NCBI GenBank assembly: GCA_964592425.1
Contig: CAZQCG010000004.1
Coordinates: 1-64,000 of the forward strand
Source of the DNA: Viridilinea sp964592425
GTDB lineage: Bacteria > Chloroflexota > Chloroflexia > Chloroflexales > Chloroflexaceae
Direction: 5' to 3'
Length of the DNA: 64,000 bases
Shown: positions 16,223-24,980 of the stretch, piece by piece
Layout: every line of letters starts with the position of its first letter
Position numbering within the stretch: position 1 is the first letter of the stretch
Made by a program: the position numbers and the translations under genes
Notes under the pieces: generated by a model
What the model was told of the DNA's origin: nothing
What the model saw: only the letters and a program-made list of their open reading frames with translations
Database searches by the model: none

Positions 16223-18444
16223 TCTCACTGATGCTCACAGGTCTCTTTCAGCTCTTCCTGATCATTGGCAGTGCTCTGGCAGTCGCGCTACTGCTGGTTG
16301 ACCGGCTCTTCCCGTCAATGGAGCGCACCCGCGATGCACGGATGCCGAGCCGTGCCGGAGCACCTGACGCGCCGGGGATGGGACCAGTAGTGGCAGCAGG
16401 CGAATATGGGACAGGGCTCAACCAGGCCGAAACGCCTATCCCCTATGTTGCGCCAGCCTGGCTACCAGCCTACTGGCGGGCGACCCTGCGGGTGATCACG
16501 CCGCTACTGCTGATCTGGCTGCTGAGCTTTACGCTGCCAGCCTTGCTGGCCCCGATGCTGAACCAACTCAGCGTGCTCACCGGTTTTCCGCTGGGCTACT
16601 ATATGCATGGCCAGGGGGCCCTGCTCGTCTTTATCCTGCTCACAGCGATCTATACCTGGCGTATGCGCCGGCTTGATCAACGTTTCGGGCTTGACCCGGT
16701 TGAACAACCGCAGCAACGGAGCTATCGCTGGCAATTGCTGCGTCGCTATGGCCTCTTTATCGTGGGCTTCAGCGCCCTGATCATCCTGGTGGGAGCAATC
16801 GATGCCTGGTTGGATCTCCCACCGACGCTGATCAGCTGGTTCTTTCTGCTCTTCACAATCGGGGCCTATGCCCTGATCGGCATGCGCGCCCGCACCGAGC
16901 AACTTGACGAGTACTATGTGGCCGGACGACGGGTGCCGGCGTTGCTCAATGGCCTGGCCACCGGCTCGGACTGGATGAGCGCCGCTTCGTTTATCAGCAT
17001 GGCCGGAGCGCTCTTCTTGCTCGGCTACGAAGGGCTGGCCTATATTACCGGCTGGACAGGTGGCTTTGTCCTGCTGGTGCTGTTGCTGGCACCGTACCTG
17101 CGCAAGTTCGGCCAGTTTACCATCCCCGACTTCATTGGGGCGCGCTACCCAGGCAGCGGAACCCGCGTGCTCTCCGCCGTTGTAGCGATCATCATTAGTT
17201 TCACCTACCTGACCGCCCAGGTGACCGGGGTGGGCATCATTATGAGCCGCTTCCTCGGCATCAACTACATGCTCGGCGTGGTCGTCGGGCTCTCGGCAGT
17301 GCTGCTCTGCTCGTTCCTCGGCGGGATGAAGGCGATCACCTGGACCCAGGGCGTGCAGGGCATCATTATGATCATCGCCTATCTTGTGCCGGTGACCTGG
17401 CTTTCGCTGAAGCTGACCGGAGTGGCCCTGCCGCAGTTGATGTACGGCGAGGCCCTGCGTAACATTGAGCAACTCGAGGTAGCCCAGGGCCTGGGGGCCT
17501 CGTACACAACACCCTTCAACGACTGGCCGGCCGCAAACTTTATTGCCCTGACGATCTGTCTGATGGTCGGTACTGCGGGTATGCCGCATATCCTGGTACG
17601 CTTCTACACGGTGCCGACCGTGCATGAGAGCCGGAGCAGCGTGCTGTGGGCGTTGATCTGGATCAGTATCCTCTACCTGACTGCCCCGGCCTACGCCGCC
17701 TTCTCACGCTGGGAGATCCTGCAAGATGTAGTCGGGCGGGCGGTGGTCGATCTGCCAGCCTGGGCGGCGAATTGGTCACGCACGGGCCTATTGACGATCG
17801 CCGACAGCATCGGGCAGGGCGGCAATGGTGACGGTGTATTACAGTACAACGAATTGCGCATCGACCAGGATCTGATCGTGCTGGCGACACCGGAGATCGC
17901 CGGGCTGCCAGCGACGGTGGTGGCGCTGGTGGCGGCTGGCGGTCTGGCGGCGGCCCTCTCGACAGCCGACGGGCTGCTGATGGTGATCGCCTCAGCGGTG
18001 GCCCATGACATCTATCACCGCACCCTGAAGCCAGACGCCTCGTTGAGCGAGCGGCTCTGGCTGGGCCGGGCGATGATCGTGGTAGCCGCCGCCCTGGCGA
18101 CGATCACCGCCGTGCAACGCCTGGCGATCATCGTGCAGATGGTCTCCTGGGCCTTCTCACTAGCGGCGGCGACCTTCTTCCCCGTGCTGGTGCTGGGCAT
18201 CTTCTGGAAAGGCACGACCAGCCAGGGCGCAGCCGTTGGCATGATCGGCGGGCTGCTGGTAACCGCAGCCTATATGGCCCTGACCTACGCCTTTCCGAGC
18301 CAGACCCTGCTGGGCATCAGTGGAGCCGCAGCGGGGATCTTCGGCATGCCGGTTAACTTTATGCTGACCTGGCTGGTGAGCCAGCTGAACCCCGCGCCGA
18401 GTGCGCCGAGTGATGCGCTGGTTGACAGCCTGCGCCACCCTTAG
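16219..18444 (+). CDS. Sodium:solute symporter fused to its DUF4212 small subunit
   Basis: Inner-membrane sodium-coupled transporter of 741 residues. After an N-terminal membrane helix (about 5-30), residues about 78-160 match the small subunit DUF4212: two helices with GFPLGYYMHGQGALLVF and WRMRRLDQRFGLDP. A third region (about 170-725) is a large-subunit SSS-family transporter of the VC_2705-like branch, with SDWMSAASFISMAGAL and FTIPDFIGARYPG. In most genomes the two subunits are separate genes; here they are one chain. Substrates of the group are usually small organic acids such as acetate; this is inference. The gene overlaps the histidine kinase by 4 bp. Confidence 0.88.
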   Translation: MISLMLTGLFQLFLIIGSALAVALLLVDRLFPSMERTRDARMPSRAGAPDAPGMGPVVAAGEYGTGLNQAETPIPYVAPAWLPAYWRATLRVITPLLLIWLLSFTLPALLAPMLNQLSVLTGFPLGYYMHGQGALLVFILLTAIYTWRMRRLDQRFGLDPVEQPQQRSYRWQLLRRYGLFIVGFSALIILVGAIDAWLDLPPTLISWFFLLFTIGAYALIGMRARTEQLDEYYVAGRRVPALLNGLATGSDWMSAASFISMAGALFLLGYEGLAYITGWTGGFVLLVLLLAPYLRKFGQFTIPDFIGARYPGSGTRVLSAVVAIIISFTYLTAQVTGVGIIMSRFLGINYMLGVVVGLSAVLLCSFLGGMKAITWTQGVQGIIMIIAYLVPVTWLSLKLTGVALPQLMYGEALRNIEQLEVAQGLGASYTTPFNDWPAANFIALTICLMVGTAGMPHILVRFYTVPTVHESRSSVLWALIWISILYLTAPAYAAFSRWEILQDVVGRAVVDLPAWAANWSRTGLLTIADSIGQGGNGDGVLQYNELRIDQDLIVLATPEIAGLPATVVALVAAGGLAAALSTADGLLMVIASAVAHDIYHRTLKPDASLSERLWLGRAMIVVAAALATITAVQRLAIIVQMVSWAFSLAAATFFPVLVLGIFWKGTTSQGAAVGMIGGLLVTAAYMALTYAFPSQTLLGISGAAAGIFGMPVNFMLTWLVSQLNPAPSAPSDALVDSLRHP

Positions 18445-18525
18445 CCATCTTGCAGAAGCGGCCATGCGGGCTTGAGCGTAGCGCTGTTCCTCCATAACAT
18501 GGAGGTGGGAAGGCGAAGCCAGTCG

Positions 18526-19233
18526 ATGAACCACATACATCCACTCCGCTTGCGGATACCCCTCATTGTGCTGGGGGTTCTCGCCGCGATCTTGTTGAGC
18601 GCCTGCGCCCAGGTGGCTATCCAGCCAACCCCGCCGCCCGCGTATGGCGTTCCTTCGCTTACGCCGAGCGGTGCGCCGACCACGGTGCCGACAAGTGTCC
18701 AACCGAACTGGCCCGGCCCGGAGTGGCAGGTGGCCCACCAGGGCGATTTCAATGGCGACGGCCTGAACGAAAAGATCTATATACTACCCTCGCCGATCGT
18801 GCCCGATGAAGCGACCTTCTACCGCCCTGGCTACGAGGCCTACCATTGGGTCGCCACAGAGGCGCTGATCATCCAGGAGCAGGACGGGGTTCAGCGTATC
18901 CTGGCAACGATCAGCCCGCTCGAGGTTCGCTCGGAGCACATGGTGCTGGCCACACTCGCCGGGGCCAGCAGACGACCGGCGGCCTTCTTTGTCGCCGCGC
19001 CCCTTGACGACACCACCCCGTTGGCGACAATCCCACTCGACAGTGCTGGCATGGGCTACACCCAGGGCTTCGGCCTGCGCTGGAACCCTGACACCAGCGC
19101 ATACCGCCTGCTCAGTGGCCCCGAGGCCACCCTGCCCCAGCCCGCGCTGGTAAGCGGCTTCGTCGGCTTCCCAGCCGGCGGAGTGCCGCCAATGACGGTC
19201 AATGCCGTCGATTTTATGGATTTCAAGAATTAA
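18526..19233 (+). CDS. Putative lipoprotein of unknown function
   Basis: A signal peptide with lipobox ILLSAC (about residues 16-23) precedes a Pro/Thr-rich linker and a roughly 180-residue domain. It contains HQGDFNGDGLNEKIYILP, an FG-GAP/VCBS-like calcium-loop pattern (DFNGDG), suggesting an exported protein with a single beta-propeller-type blade. No enzyme motif is recognised. ATG 18526 gives a proper signal peptide; in-frame upstream starts (18472, 18499) would bury it. It lies 81 bp downstream of the symporter and could be part of that transcript. Confidence 0.7.
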   Translation: MNHIHPLRLRIPLIVLGVLAAILLSACAQVAIQPTPPPAYGVPSLTPSGAPTTVPTSVQPNWPGPEWQVAHQGDFNGDGLNEKIYILPSPIVPDEATFYRPGYEAYHWVATEALIIQEQDGVQRILATISPLEVRSEHMVLATLAGASRRPAAFFVAAPLDDTTPLATIPLDSAGMGYTQGFGLRWNPDTSAYRLLSGPEATLPQPALVSGFVGFPAGGVPPMTVNAVDFMDFKN

Positions 19234-19245
19234 ATCCGGTAAACC

Positions 19246-19278
19246 AGACCTGGCAGGTCTACCAGACCTGCCAGGTCT
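19246..19278. terminator. Perfect 15-bp hairpin, convergent intergenic region
   Basis: Arms 19246-19260 and 19264-19278 are perfectly complementary with a 3-nt loop and are themselves built from the half-repeat ACCTGGCAGGT. Its place between two convergent genes suits a bidirectional terminator; the sequence also has the character of a dispersed palindrome. Confidence 0.65.
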
Positions 19279-19341
19279 ACCAATGCAACGGATACCCGTT
19301 TTAATTCTGAAAAACCATTAGCCGTGGGGTAGATTCAGAGA

Positions 19342-21702
19342 TCAGACTTCGCCGTAGAGTTCGAGCAACTCACGCCACTCGCCGGTCAACTCCTCACGGC
19401 GGGCAGCGTAGTAGAAGTGGAACTCGCCCTGCTCGTCGATGAAGACAAGATCGACCTGGCTGCGCATAGGGCGCAGATAGCCCAGGTTGCCCCACCAACG
19501 CACCTTCTGCTCGTCGAGGGGCTGGTCAAGTTGGTACATCCGCGCAGCGTACTCACGCACCGTGCCTGGCTCGATATCCTGCTGGCGCCAGGGCACACCA
19601 CTCACATCACCAGTGCGCAGGTTACGGAAGACATACTGCCAGGCCCCTTCTTCATCGAGGGTGGCGCTAACGACTTCGATGCCAGTACGCGGACGTGCTA
19701 CGCGGATGAGGCTGAGCCAGGCGTCGGTGAGCTTCTCGCCGCTAACGTCGTCGAAGCTCTGCTGGCCGTTACCATCCTTATCCTTCATCAGCAGGTCAAA
19801 TCGGGGCTTAGCATCGGCACCGCTGCGGATGGCACCCAGGCCACCACGCCCGCGCCAACGTATCCGCCGCTCACCCCAGGTCAGCGGATCGGGCAAGGTC
19901 GTCTGGTCAGTGACAAGCACCGGCTCATCGAGGAGGATGGCTGGCGGCGGATCATCAGCCTGCTCAAAAGCCTGCGGCTCCTGTTCGACGGGCTCGTTGC
20001 TACGCTCGTTAAGCAGGGCGGCCCAGGCCTCGCTAAGACCCCAGTCGCTGACGCCAAAGAAGATGTGGGTGATCACCCCATTGGCATCACGGTGAACAAG
20101 GTCATACTTGGTGCGGTTGCCCTGGCGGTAGGCCCGCCAGAGACCGAGGCGACCCTTCCAGCGCACCTGGCTCTGCAGGTCGATGCGCCCATCACGCAGA
20201 TCTTCGTGGCGGCTGATCGCATAGGCCCAGAGGCCCTGGGCGCGGTCGCGGGTGACACCAGCGGTGGTACGCAGATCACGCACCTCATAGAGCCAGACCC
20301 CGCCACGCTTCTGGGCGCTGACAATCTCGACGCCCGAGCGGGGCAGGTCAATATCCTGGCCATTATCAAGGGGTGAAGAGGCACCTTCGGCCAGGGCACG
20401 CCGACAGAGTTGAATGATCTCGCCCCGGTCGGCGGGGAGCGTCTCACCATCACGGCGGATGTAGATCGTGCCATTGGCACCGACGTAGGGCGGTGACTCG
20501 ACCGCTTTGACCTCGACGCGCATAACGTCGCGGCCCTCGTAGCTCATCAACTCAAACGAGAGGTAGGGCTGCGGGGAGATCTGCTCAGCCACGCCCTTGC
20601 GCAGGGCCTCACTGGCCTGGTCGGGGCGAGCAACCCCGGTGACCTTACCACCGGGCTCACAGCCGATCACCAGGACGCCGCCGCCGGTATTCGCCAGGGC
20701 CGCCACCTCAACCCAGAACTCCTGGGCCGCCTGGGGATCATCGCCGATCGCACGCAGCACCTGGCGCTCACTGGCCGCACCAAAGCGCACGGCGTCAACC
20801 GCCCACTGCTTCTGGTCACGTTTGGGCACACGGACACGGTCAAATTCCTGGGTCGTCAGCAGGGCCTTGAGCGCATCGAAGCTATTGTCGGGCAGCAGGA
20901 ACTCGACATAGCGATCACCGATGCCATGGCGATGGAGCACCTGAGCATCACTGCTCGGCAGCCGTCGCAGACGATGGGCGTCACTACCCTGGATACAGAA
21001 CATACGCCGCTCGTAATGCTCAGTCTTGCCATTATAGAAGCCGGGGGAGGTAAACTTCTCGTGGTCGGTATAGAAGTTAATAAACTCGAGCGCATGCAGG
21101 TGGGCGCTCTGCGAGACAGCGATACGCGACTGACCGCTGGTGCCCATACGCAAGGTCTCACTGACAACCCCGTTGGGGCCGTTAATATGGGGCGCAATCA
21201 CAATCCCACCAGCACGGGTGATAATCTCATAGGCTTCGGTGACATGGCGGGTATTGGAGACGCCACAAACACCCTCTTTGAGCTGCTCATGGGGCACACC
21301 AAGCTGTAAGAGGGTCGCCTCGATCAGGCTAATCGGGCGATTGGGGGGGAAAAGGCCGAGGATGTGGGCACCAAAATGAGAGGTAAACTCAAAACCCGGC
21401 AGCACCGTAACTCTGGCCAGCAGGCGTCGATATTCGTTCAGGCGCACCTGCTCATCGTCGGTCAGACGGCCTGCGGTCTCCAGCTTGGAGAGAAAGTCGA
21501 TTTCAAGCTGGAACAGTTCGTAGCCGCGAATCGTATTGTGGTCGGTGAAGGCAATCAGTTCGAGCTCGCGGCGCTCAGCTTCCTGAAGGATCTCGAGATA
21601 GGTAATTTCCGGTTCAGCGTAATCCTCAGAGGCCGGGGTATGAATATGCAGGTCGGCCCGGATCCAGCGCATACCGTTGCGCGCTTCGGCGGGTGTAGTC
21701 AT
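19342..21702 (-). CDS. PHP phosphoesterase - AlbA_2 fusion with C-terminal repeats
   Basis: A 786-residue cytosolic protein. Residues 13-290 are a PHP domain with all expected metal-ligand motifs: RADLHIHTPASED, AFTDHNT, PGFEFTSHFGAHI, IAPHI and IQGSDAH. Residues about 300-435 form an AlbA_2 (Schlafen-like) domain with ALANTGGGVLVIG. The C-terminal 340 residues hold two full copies of an unrecognised unit (about 455-566 and 672-783, each starting G-V/I-E-V/I-VSA) and a partial copy between (about 604-667). Hydrolase activity on a phosphoester or nucleic acid is inferred from PHP; the biological role is unknown. Confidence 0.85.
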   Translation of the reverse strand: MTTPAEARNGMRWIRADLHIHTPASEDYAEPEITYLEILQEAERRELELIAFTDHNTIRGYELFQLEIDFLSKLETAGRLTDDEQVRLNEYRRLLARVTVLPGFEFTSHFGAHILGLFPPNRPISLIEATLLQLGVPHEQLKEGVCGVSNTRHVTEAYEIITRAGGIVIAPHINGPNGVVSETLRMGTSGQSRIAVSQSAHLHALEFINFYTDHEKFTSPGFYNGKTEHYERRMFCIQGSDAHRLRRLPSSDAQVLHRHGIGDRYVEFLLPDNSFDALKALLTTQEFDRVRVPKRDQKQWAVDAVRFGAASERQVLRAIGDDPQAAQEFWVEVAALANTGGGVLVIGCEPGGKVTGVARPDQASEALRKGVAEQISPQPYLSFELMSYEGRDVMRVEVKAVESPPYVGANGTIYIRRDGETLPADRGEIIQLCRRALAEGASSPLDNGQDIDLPRSGVEIVSAQKRGGVWLYEVRDLRTTAGVTRDRAQGLWAYAISRHEDLRDGRIDLQSQVRWKGRLGLWRAYRQGNRTKYDLVHRDANGVITHIFFGVSDWGLSEAWAALLNERSNEPVEQEPQAFEQADDPPPAILLDEPVLVTDQTTLPDPLTWGERRIRWRGRGGLGAIRSGADAKPRFDLLMKDKDGNGQQSFDDVSGEKLTDAWLSLIRVARPRTGIEVVSATLDEEGAWQYVFRNLRTGDVSGVPWRQQDIEPGTVREYAARMYQLDQPLDEQKVRWWGNLGYLRPMRSQVDLVFIDEQGEFHFYYAARREELTGEWRELLELYGEV

Positions 21703-21903
21703 ACGGTTTTAACTCCACAATGATCATCTTAACTCTCTCACTCTTCACTAGAGACCAGGCATTTCTTTTTGTTTCTGCCGCAGGATGAACCTGTAGCCCG
21801 GCGCTACCTCCTTTCAATTGCTGATCGCAAATTGGCCAGGCCCCCACGACAGCGGGTATAGCAAGGCCCAATGTGCTTATGATACCCTAAAGCAGGCATA
21901 AGG

Positions 21904-21945
21904 ACAATTCAGCAGGCCGAGGAATCCCTCAGCCTGCTGAATTGT
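21904..21945 (-). terminator. Strong hairpin downstream of selD
   Basis: Arms 21904-21917 and 21932-21945 pair perfectly. The helix continues after one mismatch with GAGG (21919-21922) to CCTC (21927-21930), around an AATC loop. It lies 24 bp beyond the selD stop and should end the CBS-selD transcript. Confidence 0.7.
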
Positions 21946-21968
21946 AGCATATTTGTACTAACACTAGC

Positions 21969-23015
21969 TCACACGACGGCGATGCCCGTGCCAGCGACCA
22001 CGTCGCCGATCAGCCAGCCGGGGCTGCCAGCAGCGGCGAGCCGCTCGATCAGGGTATCGGCAGCAGCAGGTGGCAGGGCCAGCAGCAGCCCGCCCGAGGT
22101 CTGCGGGTCGGCAAGCAGCAGGCGCATGGCCTCTTCGACCGTAGCGGCATAGTGCGTATAGCCGTCGGCCTCGGCATATTGGCGGTTGCGATCAAGGCCA
22201 CCGGGGGCAAGCCCACGGCGGGCATAGGCGAGGGCCCCCGACAGGATCGGCAGGACTGCGCTGTTGAGACGCAACGCCACCCCACTCTGGCGGGCCATTT
22301 CGGCAGCATGGCCGAGCAGGCCAAAGCCGGTGATATCGGTGACCGCATGGACTGGCAGGTCGGCGGCCAGTTCGGCGGGGAGCCGATTAAGGCGGCGCAT
22401 ACTGGCGACGGCAGCAGCGAGATCTTCCGCCTCACCCTCGTTCCATTTGATCGCCGTGGTGATCAGCCCGGTACCGAGGGGCTTGGTGAGCAACAGCCGG
22501 TCGCCAACCTCAGCACCAGCTTTGGTGGTGATGCGGGCAGGATGCACCAGGCCGGTGACACAGAGACCATACTTGGGCTCACGGTCAACCACCGTATGGC
22601 CACCGGCCACCACGGCCCCGGCCTCGGCCACGGTGTCGATACCACCCTGGAGGATCTGGGCAATGATGGCCGGATCGAGATCTTCGGGGAAGCCAGCTAC
22701 AGCGAGGGCCAGGATCGGGCGTCCACCCATCGCATAGACATCACTCAGGGCATTGGCAGCGGCGATCGCCCCATACGCATAGGGGTCATCGACAATTGGC
22801 GGAAAAAAGTCCACCGTCTGCACAAGCGCTGTCTGCTCGTCCAATTGATAGATAGCGGCATCATCACTACGCTGCAGACCCACAAGTAGGTGTGGGCTGG
22901 CAGGGAAGCGCAGGGTAGCCAGGAGATCGGAAAGGGCACCCGGCCCTAATTTTGATGCTCAGCCAGCACAAAAGGCCATGCTGGTGAGGCGCACCCGCTG
23001 ACGCTGATCATCCAT
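21969..23015 (-). CDS. selD: Selenophosphate synthase, selenocysteine-containing (in-frame TGA)
   Basis: Makes selenophosphate from selenide and ATP for selenocysteine or selenouridine synthesis. Downstream of a GTG at 22883 the product is classic SelD (SDDAAIYQLDEQTALVQTVD, VVAGGHTVVD, VTDITGFGLLGH). That start would remove the catalytic N-terminus. Reading upstream in the same frame gives RLTSMAFCAG-U-ASKLGPGALS, in which a TGA at 22959-22961 falls exactly at the catalytic Cys/Sec, three residues before the invariant lysine (U19 and K22). The ATG at 23015 overlaps the CBS gene stop by 8 bp and yields 348 residues, the normal family length. Translation needs SelA, SelB and SelC elsewhere in the genome. 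Pseudogenisation by a nonsense mutation is possible but would be a striking coincidence. Confidence 0.88.
22933..22961 (-). promoter_or_regulatory. Candidate bacterial SECIS element in selD
   Basis: Right after the TGA (22961-22959) the mRNA can form a stem AGGGC/GCCCU (22947-22943 with 22937-22933) capped by the loop CGGGU. The loop begins 16 nt after the UGA and has a guanine in its first two positions, both consistent with published bacterial SECIS rules. The stem is short, and the fold was judged by eye. Confidence 0.55.
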
Positions 23016-23478
23016 GAGCATCCAGTTGCTGAACCAGGATCTCAAACAGGTCACTCTCGGTCACAATGCCAACTACAGAGCGTTGATCATCGACAACCGG
23101 CAGGCCGCCGATCTTATTCTCGATCATCAACATAGCGGCCTCACGCAGACCTGTCTCAGGGGTGATCGCAATTGGATTGTCGGTCATCACCTCGTAGACT
23201 TTGACCTGGCGCAGGGCATGGGCGATATCGAGCGGGTCGAGCCCGGCGACGCGCATAACGTCGGCACCGCGAATGTCGCCCTGGGTGATAATGCCACGCA
23301 GCTCGCCGGTATCGATGATGATCGGCAGGCGGCGCACATCGTGCTCGCGCATCAGCGCCAGGGCCTCACTGAGGGGTGCGGCGATGTTGATCGTCACCGC
23401 AGGGGTACGCATATAGTAGCGCACCTCTTGTTCGGCGGGCACATGGGAGACGTGAGGGTGAGCCGTTAAGGTCTCCAT
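23008..23478 (-). CDS. Tandem CBS-domain protein
   Basis: A 156-residue protein made of two CBS repeats (about 25-85 and 95-150), with VRRLPIIIDTGELRGIITQGDIRG and IGGLPVVDDQRSVVGIVTESDL. Paired CBS domains bind adenine nucleotides and act as energy or ligand sensors, usually regulating a partner. The ATG at 23478 has GGAGG 6 nt upstream and is much better than the in-frame start at 23640. The stop is embedded in the selD start (ATGGATGA), so the two are translationally coupled and the partner may be selenophosphate synthase. Confidence 0.85.
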   Translation of the reverse strand: METLTAHPHVSHVPAEQEVRYYMRTPAVTINIAAPLSEALALMREHDVRRLPIIIDTGELRGIITQGDIRGADVMRVAGLDPLDIAHALRQVKVYEVMTDNPIAITPETGLREAAMLMIENKIGGLPVVDDQRSVVGIVTESDLFEILVQQLDAHG

Positions 23479-23662
23479 ACCGTGCCTCCATGGCTTCAGG
23501 AATAAGGATACCGTCTCACTATGGTAGCGCCGGGCGGATGTTCTAGAGGATCCAGTCTGCATACGTGCAGTGATATTTCGGCAACCAGTGGCTGCAAGGC
23601 ATAAGCAAGCTCCTAATCTTCGCGCTTCGCTGTTGCACAAGCCATCAGCGGCTGGGTTGTGC

Positions 23663-23691
23663 TTGCCCGTGACAACGGGCAGGGGTACAAT
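23663..23691 (+). promoter_or_regulatory. Promoter for the glutaminyl cyclotransferase-like gene
   Basis: TTGCCC at 23663-23668 and TACAAT at 23686-23691 are spaced by 17 bp, close to a housekeeping sigma consensus, and sit 60 bp upstream of the start at 23751. Confidence 0.55.
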
Positions 23692-23750
23692 GGCTGCACC
23701 AGTGGGAGACCAGTGCGTCCGGCCAGAGGCAAACCGTACGTAGAAAGCCT

Positions 23751-24932
23751 ATGCACCGCTATCGAACTAGCCTGTTGAGTGCGTTGAGCGTGTTGCTGCT
23801 CTTGAGTGCCTGCGGTAAGCCGCTGGCAGGGTCGGCGCAACAGCCCTTACCAACAGCGCTGGCCACCAGCTATCCGCTGCCGGCTGCGACGACGGTAGCA
23901 GAATTCTACCCACGGCCGTATGCAGCAACGATAACCGACGACACGCTGCCCACGACGTCGGCAATTTCGCCACCGACCTGGATGCCTGACGCAGCCGCGC
24001 TAGCCGAGGGCTACCCCTTGCCCACGCCAGTCAGTCAGCCAACTCCGGCCGCGAGCGTGGTGATTGGCCTGCCGCCCCTCATCCAGGGCGGTACCTGCCG
24101 CGTGGGTGCCCCTGTGCTCACCTACACCGTCGTCGCCGAGTACCCCCACGACCCGGCTGCCTACACGCAGGGGCTGGTCTACCACGCGACAACAACCTTC
24201 TACGAGGGCACCGGCGATTGGGAACACTCGGCCCTCCGCGAAGTCGACCTGACGACGGGGCAGGTGCGACGCGAGGTGCTCTTGCAGACACTGGCCCCAG
24301 CCCCACCCGGCCAGCGGGCCGCCTTCGGCGAAGGCATCGCAGTCGTTGGCGAACGCATTTTCCAGCTCACCTGGCTGAGTCGCTTCGGGCTGATCTACGA
24401 CCGGGCAACCTTTGCCGAGGTAGGGCGCTTTACCTACCCGCCGCCGGGCGCAGACCGGCCAGTTGAGGGCTGGGGCATGACGTACGATGGTGAGCACCTG
24501 ATCATGAGTGATGGCAGTGGCACCCTCTTCCTGGTTGATCCGGCAGCCACTGAGCGCACTGGCGTCCTGGCCATCGTCGGGCAGATCGAGGTACATGACA
24601 GCCTTGGCGTCCTTGACGAGCTGAACGAACTGGAGTACGTCAATGGCGAAATCCTGGCTAACGTCTATAACTACGGCAACACCGCCTGCAACCTGATCGC
24701 CCGCATCGATCCCGCCAGTGGCGCAGTACGCAGCTATATCGACCTGAGTACCTTACGCCAACGCCTGCCGCCTGCTGGCCCGGAGGTGCTCAATGGGATC
24801 GCCTATGATGCAGCCGGTGACCGCCTTTTTGTCACCGGCAAGTGGTGGCCAACGCTGTTTGAGATCGACCTGCCCACTGCGCATACCTGGATCGTGCGCC
24901 TGCCCCTGGCCCTCATGAGCAGGCCAACTTGA
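23751..24932 (+). CDS. Glutaminyl-peptide cyclotransferase-like lipoprotein
   Basis: Exported lipoprotein of 393 residues with lipobox LLLLSAC near residue 20 and a long Pro/Thr linker (about 25-115). A plant-type glutamine cyclotransferase beta-propeller follows (about 120-390). Diagnostic stretches are YPHDPAAYTQGLVYH, EGWGMTYDGEHLIMSDG, ELNELEYVNGEILANVY and LNGIAYDAAGDRLFVTGKWW. The family converts N-terminal glutamine to pyroglutamate. It is the first of two plus-strand lipoprotein genes with 48 bp between them, suggesting co-expression with the FKBP protein. Confidence 0.88.
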   Translation: MHRYRTSLLSALSVLLLLSACGKPLAGSAQQPLPTALATSYPLPAATTVAEFYPRPYAATITDDTLPTTSAISPPTWMPDAAALAEGYPLPTPVSQPTPAASVVIGLPPLIQGGTCRVGAPVLTYTVVAEYPHDPAAYTQGLVYHATTTFYEGTGDWEHSALREVDLTTGQVRREVLLQTLAPAPPGQRAAFGEGIAVVGERIFQLTWLSRFGLIYDRATFAEVGRFTYPPPGADRPVEGWGMTYDGEHLIMSDGSGTLFLVDPAATERTGVLAIVGQIEVHDSLGVLDELNELEYVNGEILANVYNYGNTACNLIARIDPASGAVRSYIDLSTLRQRLPPAGPEVLNGIAYDAAGDRLFVTGKWWPTLFEIDLPTAHTWIVRLPLALMSRPT

Positions 24933-24980
24933 GCATCGCTGCGGAGGGTGACCTGGCCGCGCTGGGGAGATGGGGAGGTT

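Noticed and set aside
16504..17625. Long minus-strand ORF (373 aa) inside the symporter gene
   Set aside because: It is His/Gln/Gly-rich shadow coding antisense to a clear membrane protein. Many similar antisense ORFs in the window were rejected for the same reason.
22881..22883. GTG as the true selD start, giving a 304-aa protein
   Set aside because: It would delete the catalytic residue and the invariant lysine, and the conserved RLT and SKLGPGALS sequence continues upstream in the same frame.
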